Source of the DNA: Clostridia bacterium
Lineage (GTDB): Bacteria; Bacillota; Clostridia; Lachnospirales; Lachnospiraceae
Reading direction: 5' to 3'
Assembly: GCA_910576325.1 (NCBI GenBank)
Contig: CAJTIM010000029.1
Coordinates: 1 to 47,620, forward strand
DNA: 47,620 nt
The notes under the pieces were generated by a model, which saw only the letters and a list, made by a program, of their open reading frames with translations, did not search any database and had not been told where the DNA came from. The position numbers and the translations under genes were made by a program. Each line of letters starts with the position of its first letter. The stretch's first letter is position 1. This document shows, piece by piece, positions 17,222 through 26,318 of this stretch.

Positions 17222-18709
17222 ATGAAACAGTACAAGTTTTGGTTTGCAACCGGCTCTCAGGATTTATACGGAGATGAATGTCTGGCCCACGTGGCGGAGC
17301 ACTCCAAAAAAATCGTGGAGCATCTGAACAAATCCGGCCTGCTTCCCTATGAAATTGTGTGGAAACCTACCCTCATCACCAACGAGCTGATTCGTAAGAC
17401 CTTCAACGAAGCCAATGCAGATGAGGAGTGCGCCGGCGTTATCACCTGGATGCACACCTTCTCCCCGGCAAAGTCCTGGATCTTAGGTCTGCAGGAGTAC
17501 CGCAAACCGCTGATGCATTTACATACCCAGTTTAATGAAGAAATCCCCTATGACACCATTGATATGGATTTTATGAACGAAAACCAGTCCGCCCACGGCG
17601 ACCGTGAGTACGGACACATTGTAAGCCGCATGGGAATTGAGCGCAAGGTCATTGTAGGCCACTGGGCGGATGAGAAGGTAATCGGGCGGATTGCCTCCTG
17701 GATGCGCACGGCCATCGGCATTATGGAGAGCAGCCATATCCGCGTTATGCGCGTGGCCGACAATATGCGCAACGTAGCCGTAACCGAGGGCGATAAGGTA
17801 GAGGCCCAGATTAAGTTCGGATGGGAGATTGACGCCTATCCGGTCAATGAAATTGCGGAATATGTGGAAGCCGCGGCAAAAGCCGACGTTGACACTTTGG
17901 TAGAAGAATATTATGATAAATATGAGATCTTATTGGAAGGCAGAGATCCGGAAGAGTTCAGACAGCATGTCGCGGTGCAGGCGCAGATTGAGCTGGGCTT
18001 CGAGCGTTTCTTAAAGGAGAAAAATTATCAGGCTATTGTCACGCATTTCGGGGATCTGGGAGCCTTGAAGCAGCTTCCCGGACTGGCTATTCAGCGCTTG
18101 ATGGAAAAAGGCTACGGCTTCGGAGGCGAAGGCGACTGGAAGACGGCAGCTATGGTACGCCTGATGAAGATTATGACAGAAGGCATGAAGGATGCCAAGG
18201 GAACCTCTTTTATGGAGGATTACACCTACAACCTGGTACCTGGTAAGGAAGGGATTCTCCAGGCACATATGCTTGAGGTATGTCCCACCATTTCAGAGGG
18301 ACCTGTCGGCATTAAGGTAACCCCCCTTTCTATGGGTGATCGGGAGGACCCGGCCCGTCTGGTGTTTACTTCCAAGACCGGCAAGGGGATTGCGGCATCA
18401 CTGGTGGATTTGGGAAATCGGTTCCGTCTGATTATCAACACTGTGGACTGTAAGAAGGTAGAGAAGCCTATGCCCAAGCTCCCGGTGGCAACCGCATTCT
18501 GGACGCCGGAGCCAAGCCTGGCAACCGGGGCGGAGGCGTGGATTCTGGCAGGCGGCGCCCATCATACGGCGTTTACCTATGATTTGACCGCCGAGCAGAT
18601 GGGTGACTGGGCGGCAGCTATGGGAATCGAAGCGGTTTACATTGATAAGGATACCACCATCCGCACTTTGAAGAACGAAATGCTCTGGAACTCCGTTGCT
18701 TTCCGGTAG
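17222..18709 (+). CDS. araA: L-arabinose isomerase
   Basis: The product has 495 residues, normal length for AraA, and converts L-arabinose to L-ribulose using a divalent metal. Landmarks are FWFATGSQDLYGDE at the N-terminus and WMHTFSPAK. The metal and catalytic residues fall in GFGGEGDWK, FMEDYTY, HMLEVCPTI and GGAHHTAF. AGGAGG lies 8 bases upstream. A GC-rich hairpin (CCCCTGC with GGCGGGG, about 17156-17185) sits between araR and araA and may be a terminator or attenuator. The codon usage is markedly C-ending, as expected for a highly expressed gene. Confidence 0.97.
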   Translation: MKQYKFWFATGSQDLYGDECLAHVAEHSKKIVEHLNKSGLLPYEIVWKPTLITNELIRKTFNEANADEECAGVITWMHTFSPAKSWILGLQEYRKPLMHLHTQFNEEIPYDTIDMDFMNENQSAHGDREYGHIVSRMGIERKVIVGHWADEKVIGRIASWMRTAIGIMESSHIRVMRVADNMRNVAVTEGDKVEAQIKFGWEIDAYPVNEIAEYVEAAAKADVDTLVEEYYDKYEILLEGRDPEEFRQHVAVQAQIELGFERFLKEKNYQAIVTHFGDLGALKQLPGLAIQRLMEKGYGFGGEGDWKTAAMVRLMKIMTEGMKDAKGTSFMEDYTYNLVPGKEGILQAHMLEVCPTISEGPVGIKVTPLSMGDREDPARLVFTSKTGKGIAASLVDLGNRFRLIINTVDCKKVEKPMPKLPVATAFWTPEPSLATGAEAWILAGGAHHTAFTYDLTAEQMGDWAAAMGIEAVYIDKDTTIRTLKNEMLWNSVAFR

Positions 18710-18715
18710 GAAAAA

Positions 18716-18780
18716 GGAACTGGAATCAGTAATTTCATACCAGTGTACTTTGCGGGAAATTACGGAACTCGAATAGGAGG
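18716..18780 (+). repeat. RBS-proximal hairpin repeat, copy R2
   Basis: GGAACTGGAATCAG (18716-18729) begins 7 bases after the araA stop. The inverted pair GTAATTTC (18729-18736) and GAAATTAC (18756-18763) forms a hairpin. GGAACTCGAATAGG (18764-18777) follows and runs into the AGGAGG of the kinase gene (18775-18780). The two GGAACTSGAAT boxes are also direct repeats of each other. Confidence 0.75.
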
Positions 18781-18789
18781 TTTTACAAG

Positions 18790-20385
18790 ATGAGCAATTT
18801 GAAAGAAGCAATCGAAAACGGAAGAACATCCCTGGGAATCGAGCTTGGCTCCACCCGGATCAAGGCGGTACTTATTGACGAGTCCCACAAGCCCATCGCA
18901 TCCGGCAGCTATGACTGGGAAAACCAGCTGGAGAACGGCATCTGGACCTATGCTCTTGACGAGGTATGGAAGGGCCTTCAGGGCAGCTATACGGCGCTCA
19001 AGGAGGACGTAAAGAAACAGTATGGCGCAGAGATCACAGCTATCGGCTCCATTGGAATCAGTGCCATGATGCACGGCTATCTGGTATTTGACAAGGAGGG
19101 AAACCAACTGGTGCCCTTCCGAACCTGGAGAAACACTATCACCGGACAGGCGTCCGCAGAGCTTACCGAGCTGTTCCAATACAACATCCCTCAGAGATGG
19201 AGCATTGCCCATCTGTATCAGGCGATTCTGAACGGAGAAGAACATCTTCCGCAAATCGACTACATGACCACCCTTGCCGGTTATATTCACTGGAAGCTCA
19301 CCGGACGGAGAGCAATGGGGGTAGGCGAGGCATCGGGCATGTTCCCCATTGATACCGCCACCGGGCAGTTCTACGAGCGCATGCTGAACCAGTTTGATGC
19401 CCTGACAGCAGATAGGAACTATTCCTGGAAGCTGAAAGAGATTCTCCCGGAGGTACTCGGCGCAGGAGAGCTGGCAGGAACGCTTACCGAGGAGGGCGCA
19501 AAGCTTCTGGATGTATCCGGTATACTTAAAGCCGGCGTCCCCTTATGTCCGCCGGAAGGTGACGCCGGCACCGGCATGGTGGCTACCAACAGTGTAGCGC
19601 AGCGAACCGGAAATATTTCTGCAGGAACGTCAGGCTTTGCCATGATTGTTCTGGAGGATGAATTAAAGAAAGTACATTCCGAGATTGATCTTGTGACCAC
19701 TCCGGACGGAAGCCTGGTGGGAATGGCCCATACCAACAACTGTACCTCTGATTTGAATGCATGGGTAGGCTTATTTAAGGAATTTGCAGAGAGCTTCGGT
19801 ATGAAGGTGGATATGAACGAGCTTTTCGGAACCCTGTATCGAATAGCGCTGGAAGGCGATCCGGAGTGCGGCGGGCTTTTGGCTTACAACTATTTTTCAG
19901 GTGAGCATGTGACCGGCTTTGAAGAGGGACGGCCTCTCTTTGTTAGAAAGCCCGACAGCAAATTTAACCTGGCTAACTTTATGAGAGTGCATTTAATGAC
20001 CTCCTTGGGAGCAATGCGGGCGGGAATGGATATTCTCATCAAGGAGGAGGGCGTTCAGGTAGATGAGATCGTAGGACACGGCGGTCTCTTTAAGACCAAG
20101 GGCGTAGGACAGCGCTTCGTAGCTGCGGTTATGAACGTTCCCGTAGTGGTGATGGAGACGGCCGGCGAGGGCGGCGCCTGGGGAATTGCCTTATTAGCAG
20201 CCTATATGAAGAACCGAAGCGAAGGCGAGAGCCTGGGAGCATATCTTGCCGAGAAGGTATTTGCCGGCGAAAAGGGCGAGCGGATGGAGCCGGATGCAAA
20301 AGATGTGGCAGGCTATGATGCATTTATTGAGCGTTATACGGAAGGTCTTGCCATTGAACGTGCGGCAGTGGAGCATTTGAAATAG
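18790..20385 (+). CDS. FGGY-family carbohydrate kinase, probable L-ribulokinase
   Basis: The product is 531 residues and phosphorylates a pentulose with ATP. It has the two-domain FGGY fold: the N-terminal phosphate loop [17 protein letters not shown], the [12 protein letters not shown] segment, and in the C-terminal domain [32 protein letters not shown] and [12 protein letters not shown]. Position directly after araA makes L-ribulose the likely substrate, although the sequence is closer to the clostridial xylulokinase-like type than to enterobacterial AraB. L-ribulose-5-phosphate epimerase (araD) does not follow and must lie elsewhere. Its RBS is supplied by repeat R2. Confidence 0.9.
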   Translation: MSNLKEAIENGRTSLGIELGSTRIKAVLIDESHKPIASGSYDWENQLENGIWTYALDEVWKGLQGSYTALKEDVKKQYGAEITAIGSIGISAMMHGYLVFDKEGNQLVPFRTWRNTITGQASAELTELFQYNIPQRWSIAHLYQAILNGEEHLPQIDYMTTLAGYIHWKLTGRRAMGVGEASGMFPIDTATGQFYERMLNQFDALTADRNYSWKLKEILPEVLGAGELAGTLTEEGAKLLDVSGILKAGVPLCPPEGDAGTGMVATNSVAQRTGNISAGTSGFAMIVLEDELKKVHSEIDLVTTPDGSLVGMAHTNNCTSDLNAWVGLFKEFAESFGMKVDMNELFGTLYRIALEGDPECGGLLAYNYFSGEHVTGFEEGRPLFVRKPDSKFNLANFMRVHLMTSLGAMRAGMDILIKEEGVQVDEIVGHGGLFKTKGVGQRFVAAVMNVPVVVMETAGEGGAWGIALLAAYMKNRSEGESLGAYLAEKVFAGEKGERMEPDAKDVAGYDAFIERYTEGLAIERAAVEHLK

Positions 20386-20417
20386 AGCCGGGGCCGTGAT
20401 ATAAAGAAGAATGTAAA

Positions 20418-20463
20418 AAAGAGGATGACGCATATGGAAGAAGCTTTCCGCGCCATCCTCTTT
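20418..20463. terminator. Hairpin at the end of the araA-kinase unit
   Basis: AAAGAGGATG (20418-20427) and CATCCTCTTT (20454-20463) form a perfect 10-bp stem. An A6 tract precedes it and only TTT follows, so it would terminate better on the minus strand; plus-strand activity is uncertain. Confidence 0.55.
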
Positions 20464-20560
20464 CACACAAAGGGGGCTTAAGACAGCACCCGTCAGCGTT
20501 TCGCAGAATAGAACACGAAAAAGGTACATGTAAATGCACAAGCAGAATGAGGGAGGAACA

Positions 20561-21676
20561 ATGATAAAAGTATTTTTGGTAGAGGACGAGGCGATTATAC
20601 GGCGTGGAATCCGCAACAATATTGATTGGGAATCCCACGGACTGGAGCTGGTAGGAGAGGCGGAGGACGGAGAGTATGCTTACCCCATGATTTTAAAAAG
20701 CCGGCCGGACATTCTCCTGACAGATGTGAAAATGCCCTTTATGGACGGCCTGGAGCTGAGCCGCCTGGTAAAAAAAGAGCTTCCCGGAACAAAGATTATC
20801 ATTCTCAGCGGCTACGATGAATTTGATTACGCCAAGGAAGCTATTAAAATTGGAATCAGCGATTATCTCCTGAAGCCGGTAACCTCCGTAACCCTTATTG
20901 ACGCGCTGAAAAAAGCGGCGGATACTATCCGGGAGGAGCAGGAACATTCCCGGCTTCTGGAACGCTATTTTGTGGATTACAAAAAATACATGGAATTTCC
21001 CGACAAAACCGATTACAGCGGTGTGGATCGAAAGCTTATCAAAAACTTCCTGAAAACAGGAGAGGTTGAAGAGTGCGGAATTTTCATTGACGAATATTTT
21101 GAAGCGGTAGGAAAGGAAAATTATATGTCCCTTCTGCTGCGCCAGTATATGACCATGGATATATTTTACTGTGTCCGTGAATTTGTAAAAGCCGTGGGAG
21201 TGGAAGCGGCGGAGCAGTCTGCCGAATGGATGGATTTAAAGCGGCTTACAAAGGCCATCGAGAATGCGGAGACCACCATAAATTATCTAAAAGAGCTTTT
21301 TACCCTGGCTCTTACAATAAGAGACAGCAATTCCAGCGACAAGTACGGTCAGATCATTCGGGAGGCCAAAGACTATATCGGAGAACATTTCGGCAACAGC
21401 GAATTTTCCCTGAACCGCATAGCTGAGTACATCGGCATGAGCCCTAGCTATTTCAGCTCCATTTTCAAGCAGGGAACCGGGCAGACCCTGGTGGAATACC
21501 TGACCAGGGTACGGATTGACAAAGCCTGCGAGCTCTTAAAGTGCACCAACCTCCGGGCCGCAGAAATAGGCGAGCAGGTGGGATACGGGGACCCGCATTA
21601 TTTCAGCGCTACCTTCAAGAAAATCATGGGACAATCTCCCACAGATTTCCGGGGCGGAAAAAATATGGAGAATTAG
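20561..21676 (+). CDS. Response regulator, YesN type (receiver plus AraC output)
   Basis: The product is about 371 residues. The receiver domain at 1-120 has the acidic pair VEDE near the start, phospho-acceptor Asp55 in DILLTDVKMP, and the switch Lys in DYLLKP. A variable linker follows. The AraC-type double helix-turn-helix is at ~270-371 (FSLNRIAEYIGMSPSYFSSIFK, AAEIGEQVGYGDPHYFSATFK). The sensor kinase gene starts 9 bases later. ATG 20561 was chosen for GGGAGG at 20551-20556. Position between the sugar kinase and the sugar ABC importer implies control of that importer by an extracellular sugar signal. Confidence 0.93.
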   Translation: MIKVFLVEDEAIIRRGIRNNIDWESHGLELVGEAEDGEYAYPMILKSRPDILLTDVKMPFMDGLELSRLVKKELPGTKIIILSGYDEFDYAKEAIKIGISDYLLKPVTSVTLIDALKKAADTIREEQEHSRLLERYFVDYKKYMEFPDKTDYSGVDRKLIKNFLKTGEVEECGIFIDEYFEAVGKENYMSLLLRQYMTMDIFYCVREFVKAVGVEAAEQSAEWMDLKRLTKAIENAETTINYLKELFTLALTIRDSNSSDKYGQIIREAKDYIGEHFGNSEFSLNRIAEYIGMSPSYFSSIFKQGTGQTLVEYLTRVRIDKACELLKCTNLRAAEIGEQVGYGDPHYFSATFKKIMGQSPTDFRGGKNMEN

Positions 21677-21685
21677 GAGGTGGAA

Positions 21686-23209
21686 ATGGAACAGGGAGAG
21701 AAAAAAAGGGCCTATCGCTTAACCTTAAAAATGCGCCTGTCCGTTCTTCTGTTTGTGACGGCCATACCTCTCACCGGCATGATGCTGGGAATCTTAAATA
21801 TGATACAGGAATATTCCGATTCCTACAACGCAATTATGGCAAATCTGAAAGTGGCCAATGAATACAACATAAAATTCAAGGAAGACATGGAGTATTCCAT
21901 GTACCGTGTTATGATCGGCCTGATTGATGCCTCCAAGTTTGAAAACGGCGATATCCTGGAGGGCTCCACGGAATATGCCACCGTGGTAAAGAATCCCATC
22001 CATATGATAGAATCGGCAAGGTATTCCTTCGGAACAGTAATCGAACGGGTGCCGGGAACGGACAGTTACATAAAAATTCAGGGAATCCTGTCCTGCCTGG
22101 ATACATTGGAGACAGCAGTCAACCGGATGATTGAAAATTCCGCTGTGCCGGGAACTTATGGGGAAAGCGCGGCTATCTGGGAGAACGATATCAAAGGACT
22201 TTGCTCCATGATTCAGGATTACATCACACAGTACACCTACTATGAGCTGATGAACATGGAAGAGCTTCAAAAGCAGCTGGAGGAGCAGGTGAATCAAAGC
22301 GTCAGGGGATTTATGGCAATGCTTGTGAGCGTGTTGACAGCGGGCCTTGTCCTGTCAACTATGATCACAAAATCCGTCACCACTCCCATCAATTCTCTGA
22401 GACAGACGGCAGAGCGCTTTGGTATGGGAGACCTGGAGGTGCGGGCCAGGATGTACGCCCTGGAAGAAATCAATGTGCTCTCCAGAACCTTCAATACCAT
22501 GAGCGATAAAATAGCGGAACTGATGGAAAAGACCAAGCAGGAGCAGAAAAATCTGCGGGAGGCGGAGCTTAAGCTGCACCAGGAGCAGATCAATCCCCAT
22601 TTTCTCTATAATACCCTGGATTCCATTGTATGGCTTGCGGAAGGGGGCAACAATCGGCAGGTAGTGGAGATGACGGCGGATTTAAGCGACTTCTTCCGCA
22701 CTGTCCTTTCCGGCGGAAACGATTATATCACCGTGGCGGAGGAGGAGAGCCATATCCGAAGCTATCTGAAAATACAGAAGATCCGCTATGAAAATATCCT
22801 GGATTATGATATTTGCATTGAGCCGGAGATAGAGAAGCAGGTTATTCTCAAAATGACGCTGCAGCCCATTGTGGAAAATGCCCTCTACCACGGAATCAAA
22901 AACAAACGCGGCGGCGGAAAAATCACCATTCGGGGCTATGGGCAGGGAGAGCACATTGTATTTGAGGTAGTGGACGACGGAATCGGAATGGATGAGGAGA
23001 CCTTAAAGGAGCTTAAGAAAAAGCTGCGGGGAGAGAAAAGCCGTCTGGATTCCGGAAAAGGGGGCTTCGGCCTCAACAATGTGGCACAGAGAATCCATAT
23101 GTATTACGGGGAACAGTCGGAGATTACCATTACATCGAAAAAGCAGGAGGGAACCTGCGTCCGGGTCCGCCTGGGGGTCTCGGTGGATGCAGATCCAAAA
23201 AAATTATAA
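21686..23209 (+). CDS. Sensor histidine kinase, YesM type
   Basis: The product is about 507 residues. Transmembrane helix 1 lies near residues 15-35 and helix 2 near 205-225, with an extracellular helical domain between them. HAMP follows (TTPINSLRQTAERFGMGDLEV), then the YesM-class His box HQEQINPHFLYNTLDSI, then the ATPase domain with N-box QPIVENALYHGIKN and the G boxes VVDDGIGMD and GKGGFGLNNVAQRI. It autophosphorylates and should pass phosphate to the preceding response regulator. ATG 21686 follows AGGAGG, which overlaps the regulator's end. Confidence 0.93.
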   Translation: MEQGEKKRAYRLTLKMRLSVLLFVTAIPLTGMMLGILNMIQEYSDSYNAIMANLKVANEYNIKFKEDMEYSMYRVMIGLIDASKFENGDILEGSTEYATVVKNPIHMIESARYSFGTVIERVPGTDSYIKIQGILSCLDTLETAVNRMIENSAVPGTYGESAAIWENDIKGLCSMIQDYITQYTYYELMNMEELQKQLEEQVNQSVRGFMAMLVSVLTAGLVLSTMITKSVTTPINSLRQTAERFGMGDLEVRARMYALEEINVLSRTFNTMSDKIAELMEKTKQEQKNLREAELKLHQEQINPHFLYNTLDSIVWLAEGGNNRQVVEMTADLSDFFRTVLSGGNDYITVAEEESHIRSYLKIQKIRYENILDYDICIEPEIEKQVILKMTLQPIVENALYHGIKNKRGGGKITIRGYGQGEHIVFEVVDDGIGMDEETLKELKKKLRGEKSRLDSGKGGFGLNNVAQRIHMYYGEQSEITITSKKQEGTCVRVRLGVSVDADPKKL

Positions 23210-23237
23210 AAATTTATGAAAAAAGTGTATTTTTTTT

Positions 23238-23276
23238 ACCGGCAGAGGGAGGAAATGCCCCAAGCCGGTGTTTTTT
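23238..23276 (+). terminator. Intrinsic terminator after the kinase gene
   Basis: ACCGGC (23238-23243) pairs with GCCGGT (23264-23269), followed by a T6 run (23271-23276). It separates the two-component pair from the ABC operon. Confidence 0.85.
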
Positions 23277-23369
23277 ATTACAAAATATTCAACCTTTTTC
23301 AAAAAATATCTCATGGAAAATGGCCGTCCTGTTTTTTATAATTAAGGATGTAAAGAACAAGTTTCATAA

Positions 23370-23467
23370 ACAGTGACTCCTTGAACCACAGCGGAAGGAT
23401 TTGCATATGTAAGTCCTTCCGAAACCGGAAACGGTAAGATTCGTTTGCTGCGGGGCTGGAATAGGAG
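23370..23467 (+). repeat. RBS-proximal hairpin repeat, copy R3
   Basis: CAGC (23389-23392) with GCTG (23447-23450), and inside it CGGAAGGA (23392-23399) with TCCTTCCG (23414-23421), followed by GGGGCTGGAATAGGAG (23452-23467). The CAGC...GGATTTGC order matches copy R4. The AGGAG here is not the gene's RBS; AAGGAGG at about 23475-23481 is. The outer arm pairing is weak. Confidence 0.55.
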
Positions 23468-23492
23468 TACGAAAAAAGGAGGAAGAAAAAGT

Positions 23493-24563
23493 ATGAAAAG
23501 AAAAGTTGTATCCGCACTGTTGATCGCAGCAATGACCCTGTCCCTGGCAGCCTGCGGCTCCAAGGAAGCGCCGGCCGACACACAGGCGCCCGCAGAGACG
23601 GAAGCTCCTGCGGAGGCTGAAGGCGGAGAGGAAGAGACGCCGGCCGCAGACGCGGGAAGCGGCGAACTTATTACCGTCGGCTATGCACAGGTAGGCGCTG
23701 AATCTGACTGGAGAACGGCAAATACGGAGTCCTTTAAGTCCACATTTACAGAGGAAAACGGCTACAAGCTGATTTTCGACGATGCACAGCAGAAGCAGGA
23801 GAATCAGATTAAGGCAATCCGTTCCTTTATTCAGCAGGAGGTTGATTACATCGTAGTTGCTCCCGTAGTTGAAACAGGTTGGGAGACCGTTCTTGAGGAA
23901 GCAAAGGAAGCAGGAATCCCTGTTATCCTTTCCGACCGTATGATGGACGTATCCGACGACAGCCTCTTTGAAGCATGGGTCGGCGGAAACTTTGTAAAGG
24001 AAGGCGAGACCTGCGGCGACTGGCTGGCAGATTACTTAGAGGCAGCAGGCCGCGGCGAGGAAGAAATTAACATGGTAACGATTCAGGGAACCATCGGAGC
24101 ATCCGCACAGGTTGGACGTACCGAGGGTATGGCAAACAAACTGGCAGAGCATCCCAACTGGAAGATGCTTGAGATGCAGTCCGGCGAGTTTACACAGGCA
24201 AAGGGCCAGGAGGTTATGGAGTCCTTCCTGAAGAGCTATGACGACATTGATGTAGTTATCTGTGAGAACGACAACGAGGCATTCGGCGCCATCGACGCAA
24301 TCAAGGCGGCAGGAAAGACCTGCGGACCGGACGGCGACATCATCGTAGTGAGCTTTGACTCCGTAAAGGCCGCATTTGAATCCATGATCGCAGGCGATTT
24401 GAACGCTACCTTTGAGTGCAATCCGCTTCACGGACCCCGCGTAGCCGAGATTATCCAGAAGCTTGAGGCAGGCGAGACCGTAGACAAGATTCAGTATGTA
24501 GACGAGGCTTACTTTGATACCAGCATGGATCTGGAAGCTATCCTGGCTGAGAGAGCATACTAA
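23493..24563 (+). CDS. ytfQ: Sugar ABC transporter substrate-binding lipoprotein, YtfQ-like
   Basis: The product is about 356 residues. A lipoprotein signal ends in LSLAACGS, followed by an acidic, Ala/Glu/Pro-rich linker of some 40 residues to the membrane anchor. The periplasmic-binding fold then begins (ITVGYAQVGAESDWRTANTESF, VDYIVVAPVVETGWE, VICENDNEAFGAIDAI, VVSFDSVKAAF). The GAESDWR and DNEAFGA blocks match YtfQ, which in E. coli binds the furanose forms of galactose and arabinose. With araA and a pentose kinase nearby, arabinofuranose or galactofuranose is a reasonable ligand. Confidence 0.9.
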   Translation: MKRKVVSALLIAAMTLSLAACGSKEAPADTQAPAETEAPAEAEGGEEETPAADAGSGELITVGYAQVGAESDWRTANTESFKSTFTEENGYKLIFDDAQQKQENQIKAIRSFIQQEVDYIVVAPVVETGWETVLEEAKEAGIPVILSDRMMDVSDDSLFEAWVGGNFVKEGETCGDWLADYLEAAGRGEEEINMVTIQGTIGASAQVGRTEGMANKLAEHPNWKMLEMQSGEFTQAKGQEVMESFLKSYDDIDVVICENDNEAFGAIDAIKAAGKTCGPDGDIIVVSFDSVKAAFESMIAGDLNATFECNPLHGPRVAEIIQKLEAGETVDKIQYVDEAYFDTSMDLEAILAERAY

Positions 24564-24606
24564 GACAGATGAGATATTCAAGGCTCCATCTGAATGAGTA
24601 AACAGG

Positions 24607-24656
24607 AGGCGCAGAGCCGGAGGCTTAGATTCTCCTCTCTGCGCCTTCTTTCTGTT
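24607..24656 (+). terminator. Attenuator-like terminator between binding-protein and ATPase genes
   Basis: AGGCGCAGAG (24607-24616) pairs perfectly with CTCTGCGCCT (24637-24646), followed by a T-rich tail. Such a site would make the binding protein more abundant than the membrane components. Confidence 0.75.
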
Positions 24657-24659
24657 CTG

Positions 24660-24789
24660 AAAGGAAGTTAAAAACAGCATATTCCAAACAGCACCCGGAC
24701 GGATTTGCGGACACATCTTTTGCCGCCGGAAATCCATCCGGATTAGAAGGTGCTGCTTAGAATATGCAAAACTGGAATAAGATAGGAGG
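24660..24789 (+). repeat. RBS-proximal hairpin repeat, copy R4 (long form)
   Basis: Nested perfect pairs: GCATATTC (24677-24684) with GAATATGC (24760-24767), CAGCACC (24689-24695) with GGTGCTG (24749-24755), and CGGACGGATTT (24696-24706) with AAATCCATCCG (24730-24740, one mismatch). AAACTGGAATAAGATAGGAGG follows and supplies the RBS (24784-24789) of the ATPase gene. It is similar in sequence and layout to copy R5 at 31.9 kb. Confidence 0.85.
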
Positions 24790-24799
24790 CGAAGCTTTT

Positions 24800-26317
24800 A
24801 TGGAGAAGGATTCCGTTCTCGAGATGAGACATATTTATAAGACATTCCCCGGCGTAAAGGCGCTCCAGGATGTGGATTTTACCTTGAAAAAAGGAGAAAT
24901 TCACGCATTGATGGGAGAAAACGGAGCGGGAAAGTCCACGCTGATCAAGGTGCTGACCGGTGTGGAGGAATTTGAAACAGGGGAGATCGCAATGGAGGGT
25001 GTGGATGGCTTCATTATTAACCGCAGCCCCCAGGAGGCGCAGAAGCACGGTATCAGCACCGTTTACCAGGAGATCAATCTCTGTCCGAACCTTACGGTTG
25101 CAGAGAATCTTTTTATTGGAAGAGAACCGCGAAAGGGCGGCATGATTGACTGGAAAACCATGAACAAGAGGGCGGCGGAGCTTTTGTCGGATCTGGATAT
25201 TTTTGCGGATGTGACGAAAACCATTGACAATTATTCCATTGCCATCCAGCAGATGATTGCCATTGCCCGGGCGGTGGATATGTCGGCAAAGGTTCTGATT
25301 CTCGACGAGCCGACCTCATCTCTGGATGACAGTGAGGTGGAAAAGCTGTTCCGGCTGATGCGGAGACTGAAAGGCGAGGGAGTGGGCATTATCTTCGTCA
25401 CGCATTTTCTGGAGCAGGTGTATGAGGTGTGCGATAAAATTACGGTTCTGCGCAATGGCCAGCTTATCGGCGAGTTTACCACGGCTGAGCTTCCCAGGGT
25501 ACAGCTTGTGGCAAAGATGATGGGCAAGGATTTTGATGATCTGGCGGCTATCAAGCAGTCGGAGGGAGAGGGCGCAGCTCATGGGGACGAGGATATTGTC
25601 ATTAAGGCGGTAGGTCTTGGAAAGAAGGGATACATCAAGCCCTTTGATCTGGTGATACATAAAGGCGAGGTAGTAGGTTTCACCGGGCTTCTGGGTTCCG
25701 GCCGTTCCGAGACGGTCCGGGTGCTCTACGGAGCGGAAAGGACGGATGAAGGGGAGCTTTTTGTAAAAGGAAAGAAGCTTTCAGCCAAGCATCCCATTCA
25801 TTCGATGTATGAGGGAATGGCCTATCTTCCCGAGGACCGGAAAAATGAGGGAATCATTGCGGAGCTGTCTGTCCGGGAGAACTTAATCATTGCGCTTCAG
25901 GCCAAGCGTGGCATGTTCCATCTGCTGTCCAGAAAGCAGCAGGAGGAATTTACGGATAAGTACATTGAAATGCTGCAGATTAAGACGGCCAGCCGGGAGA
26001 CGCCTATCAAATCTCTTTCCGGCGGGAATCAGCAGAAGGTGATTATTGGAAGATGGCTTTTGACCAATCCCGATTTTCTGATTCTCGACGAGCCCACCAG
26101 AGGAATCGACGTGGGAACAAAGACGGAGATTCAAAAACTGGTGGTGAAGCTGGCAAAAGAGGGGATGGCGGTTGTGTTTATTTCTTCGGAAATTGAGGAA
26201 ATGCTTCGTACCTGCGACCGTATGATGGTTATGCGCGACGGCAGCAAGGTGGGCGAGCTGAGCGGCGAAGAGATGAATCAGTCAAAAATTATGTCAACCA
26301 TAGCAGGAGGACAGTGA
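24800..26317 (+). CDS. ytfR: Sugar ABC transporter ATPase, two-domain, YtfR-like
   Basis: The product is about 505 residues with two ABC domains in tandem, as in sugar importers of the ribose/galactose class. The first Walker A is MGENGAGKST and the first Walker B LILDEPTSSLD. The second domain has a degenerate nucleotide loop (GLLGSGRSET), signature SLSGGNQQKV and FLILDEPTRGIDVG. It energises the two permeases that follow, the first starting 1 base after this gene. ATG 24800 fits the RBS carried by repeat R4; an upstream ATG at 24764 lies inside the repeat. Confidence 0.94.
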   Translation: MEKDSVLEMRHIYKTFPGVKALQDVDFTLKKGEIHALMGENGAGKSTLIKVLTGVEEFETGEIAMEGVDGFIINRSPQEAQKHGISTVYQEINLCPNLTVAENLFIGREPRKGGMIDWKTMNKRAAELLSDLDIFADVTKTIDNYSIAIQQMIAIARAVDMSAKVLILDEPTSSLDDSEVEKLFRLMRRLKGEGVGIIFVTHFLEQVYEVCDKITVLRNGQLIGEFTTAELPRVQLVAKMMGKDFDDLAAIKQSEGEGAAHGDEDIVIKAVGLGKKGYIKPFDLVIHKGEVVGFTGLLGSGRSETVRVLYGAERTDEGELFVKGKKLSAKHPIHSMYEGMAYLPEDRKNEGIIAELSVRENLIIALQAKRGMFHLLSRKQQEEFTDKYIEMLQIKTASRETPIKSLSGGNQQKVIIGRWLLTNPDFLILDEPTRGIDVGTKTEIQKLVVKLAKEGMAVVFISSEIEEMLRTCDRMMVMRDGSKVGELSGEEMNQSKIMSTIAGGQ

Positions 26318-26318
26318 T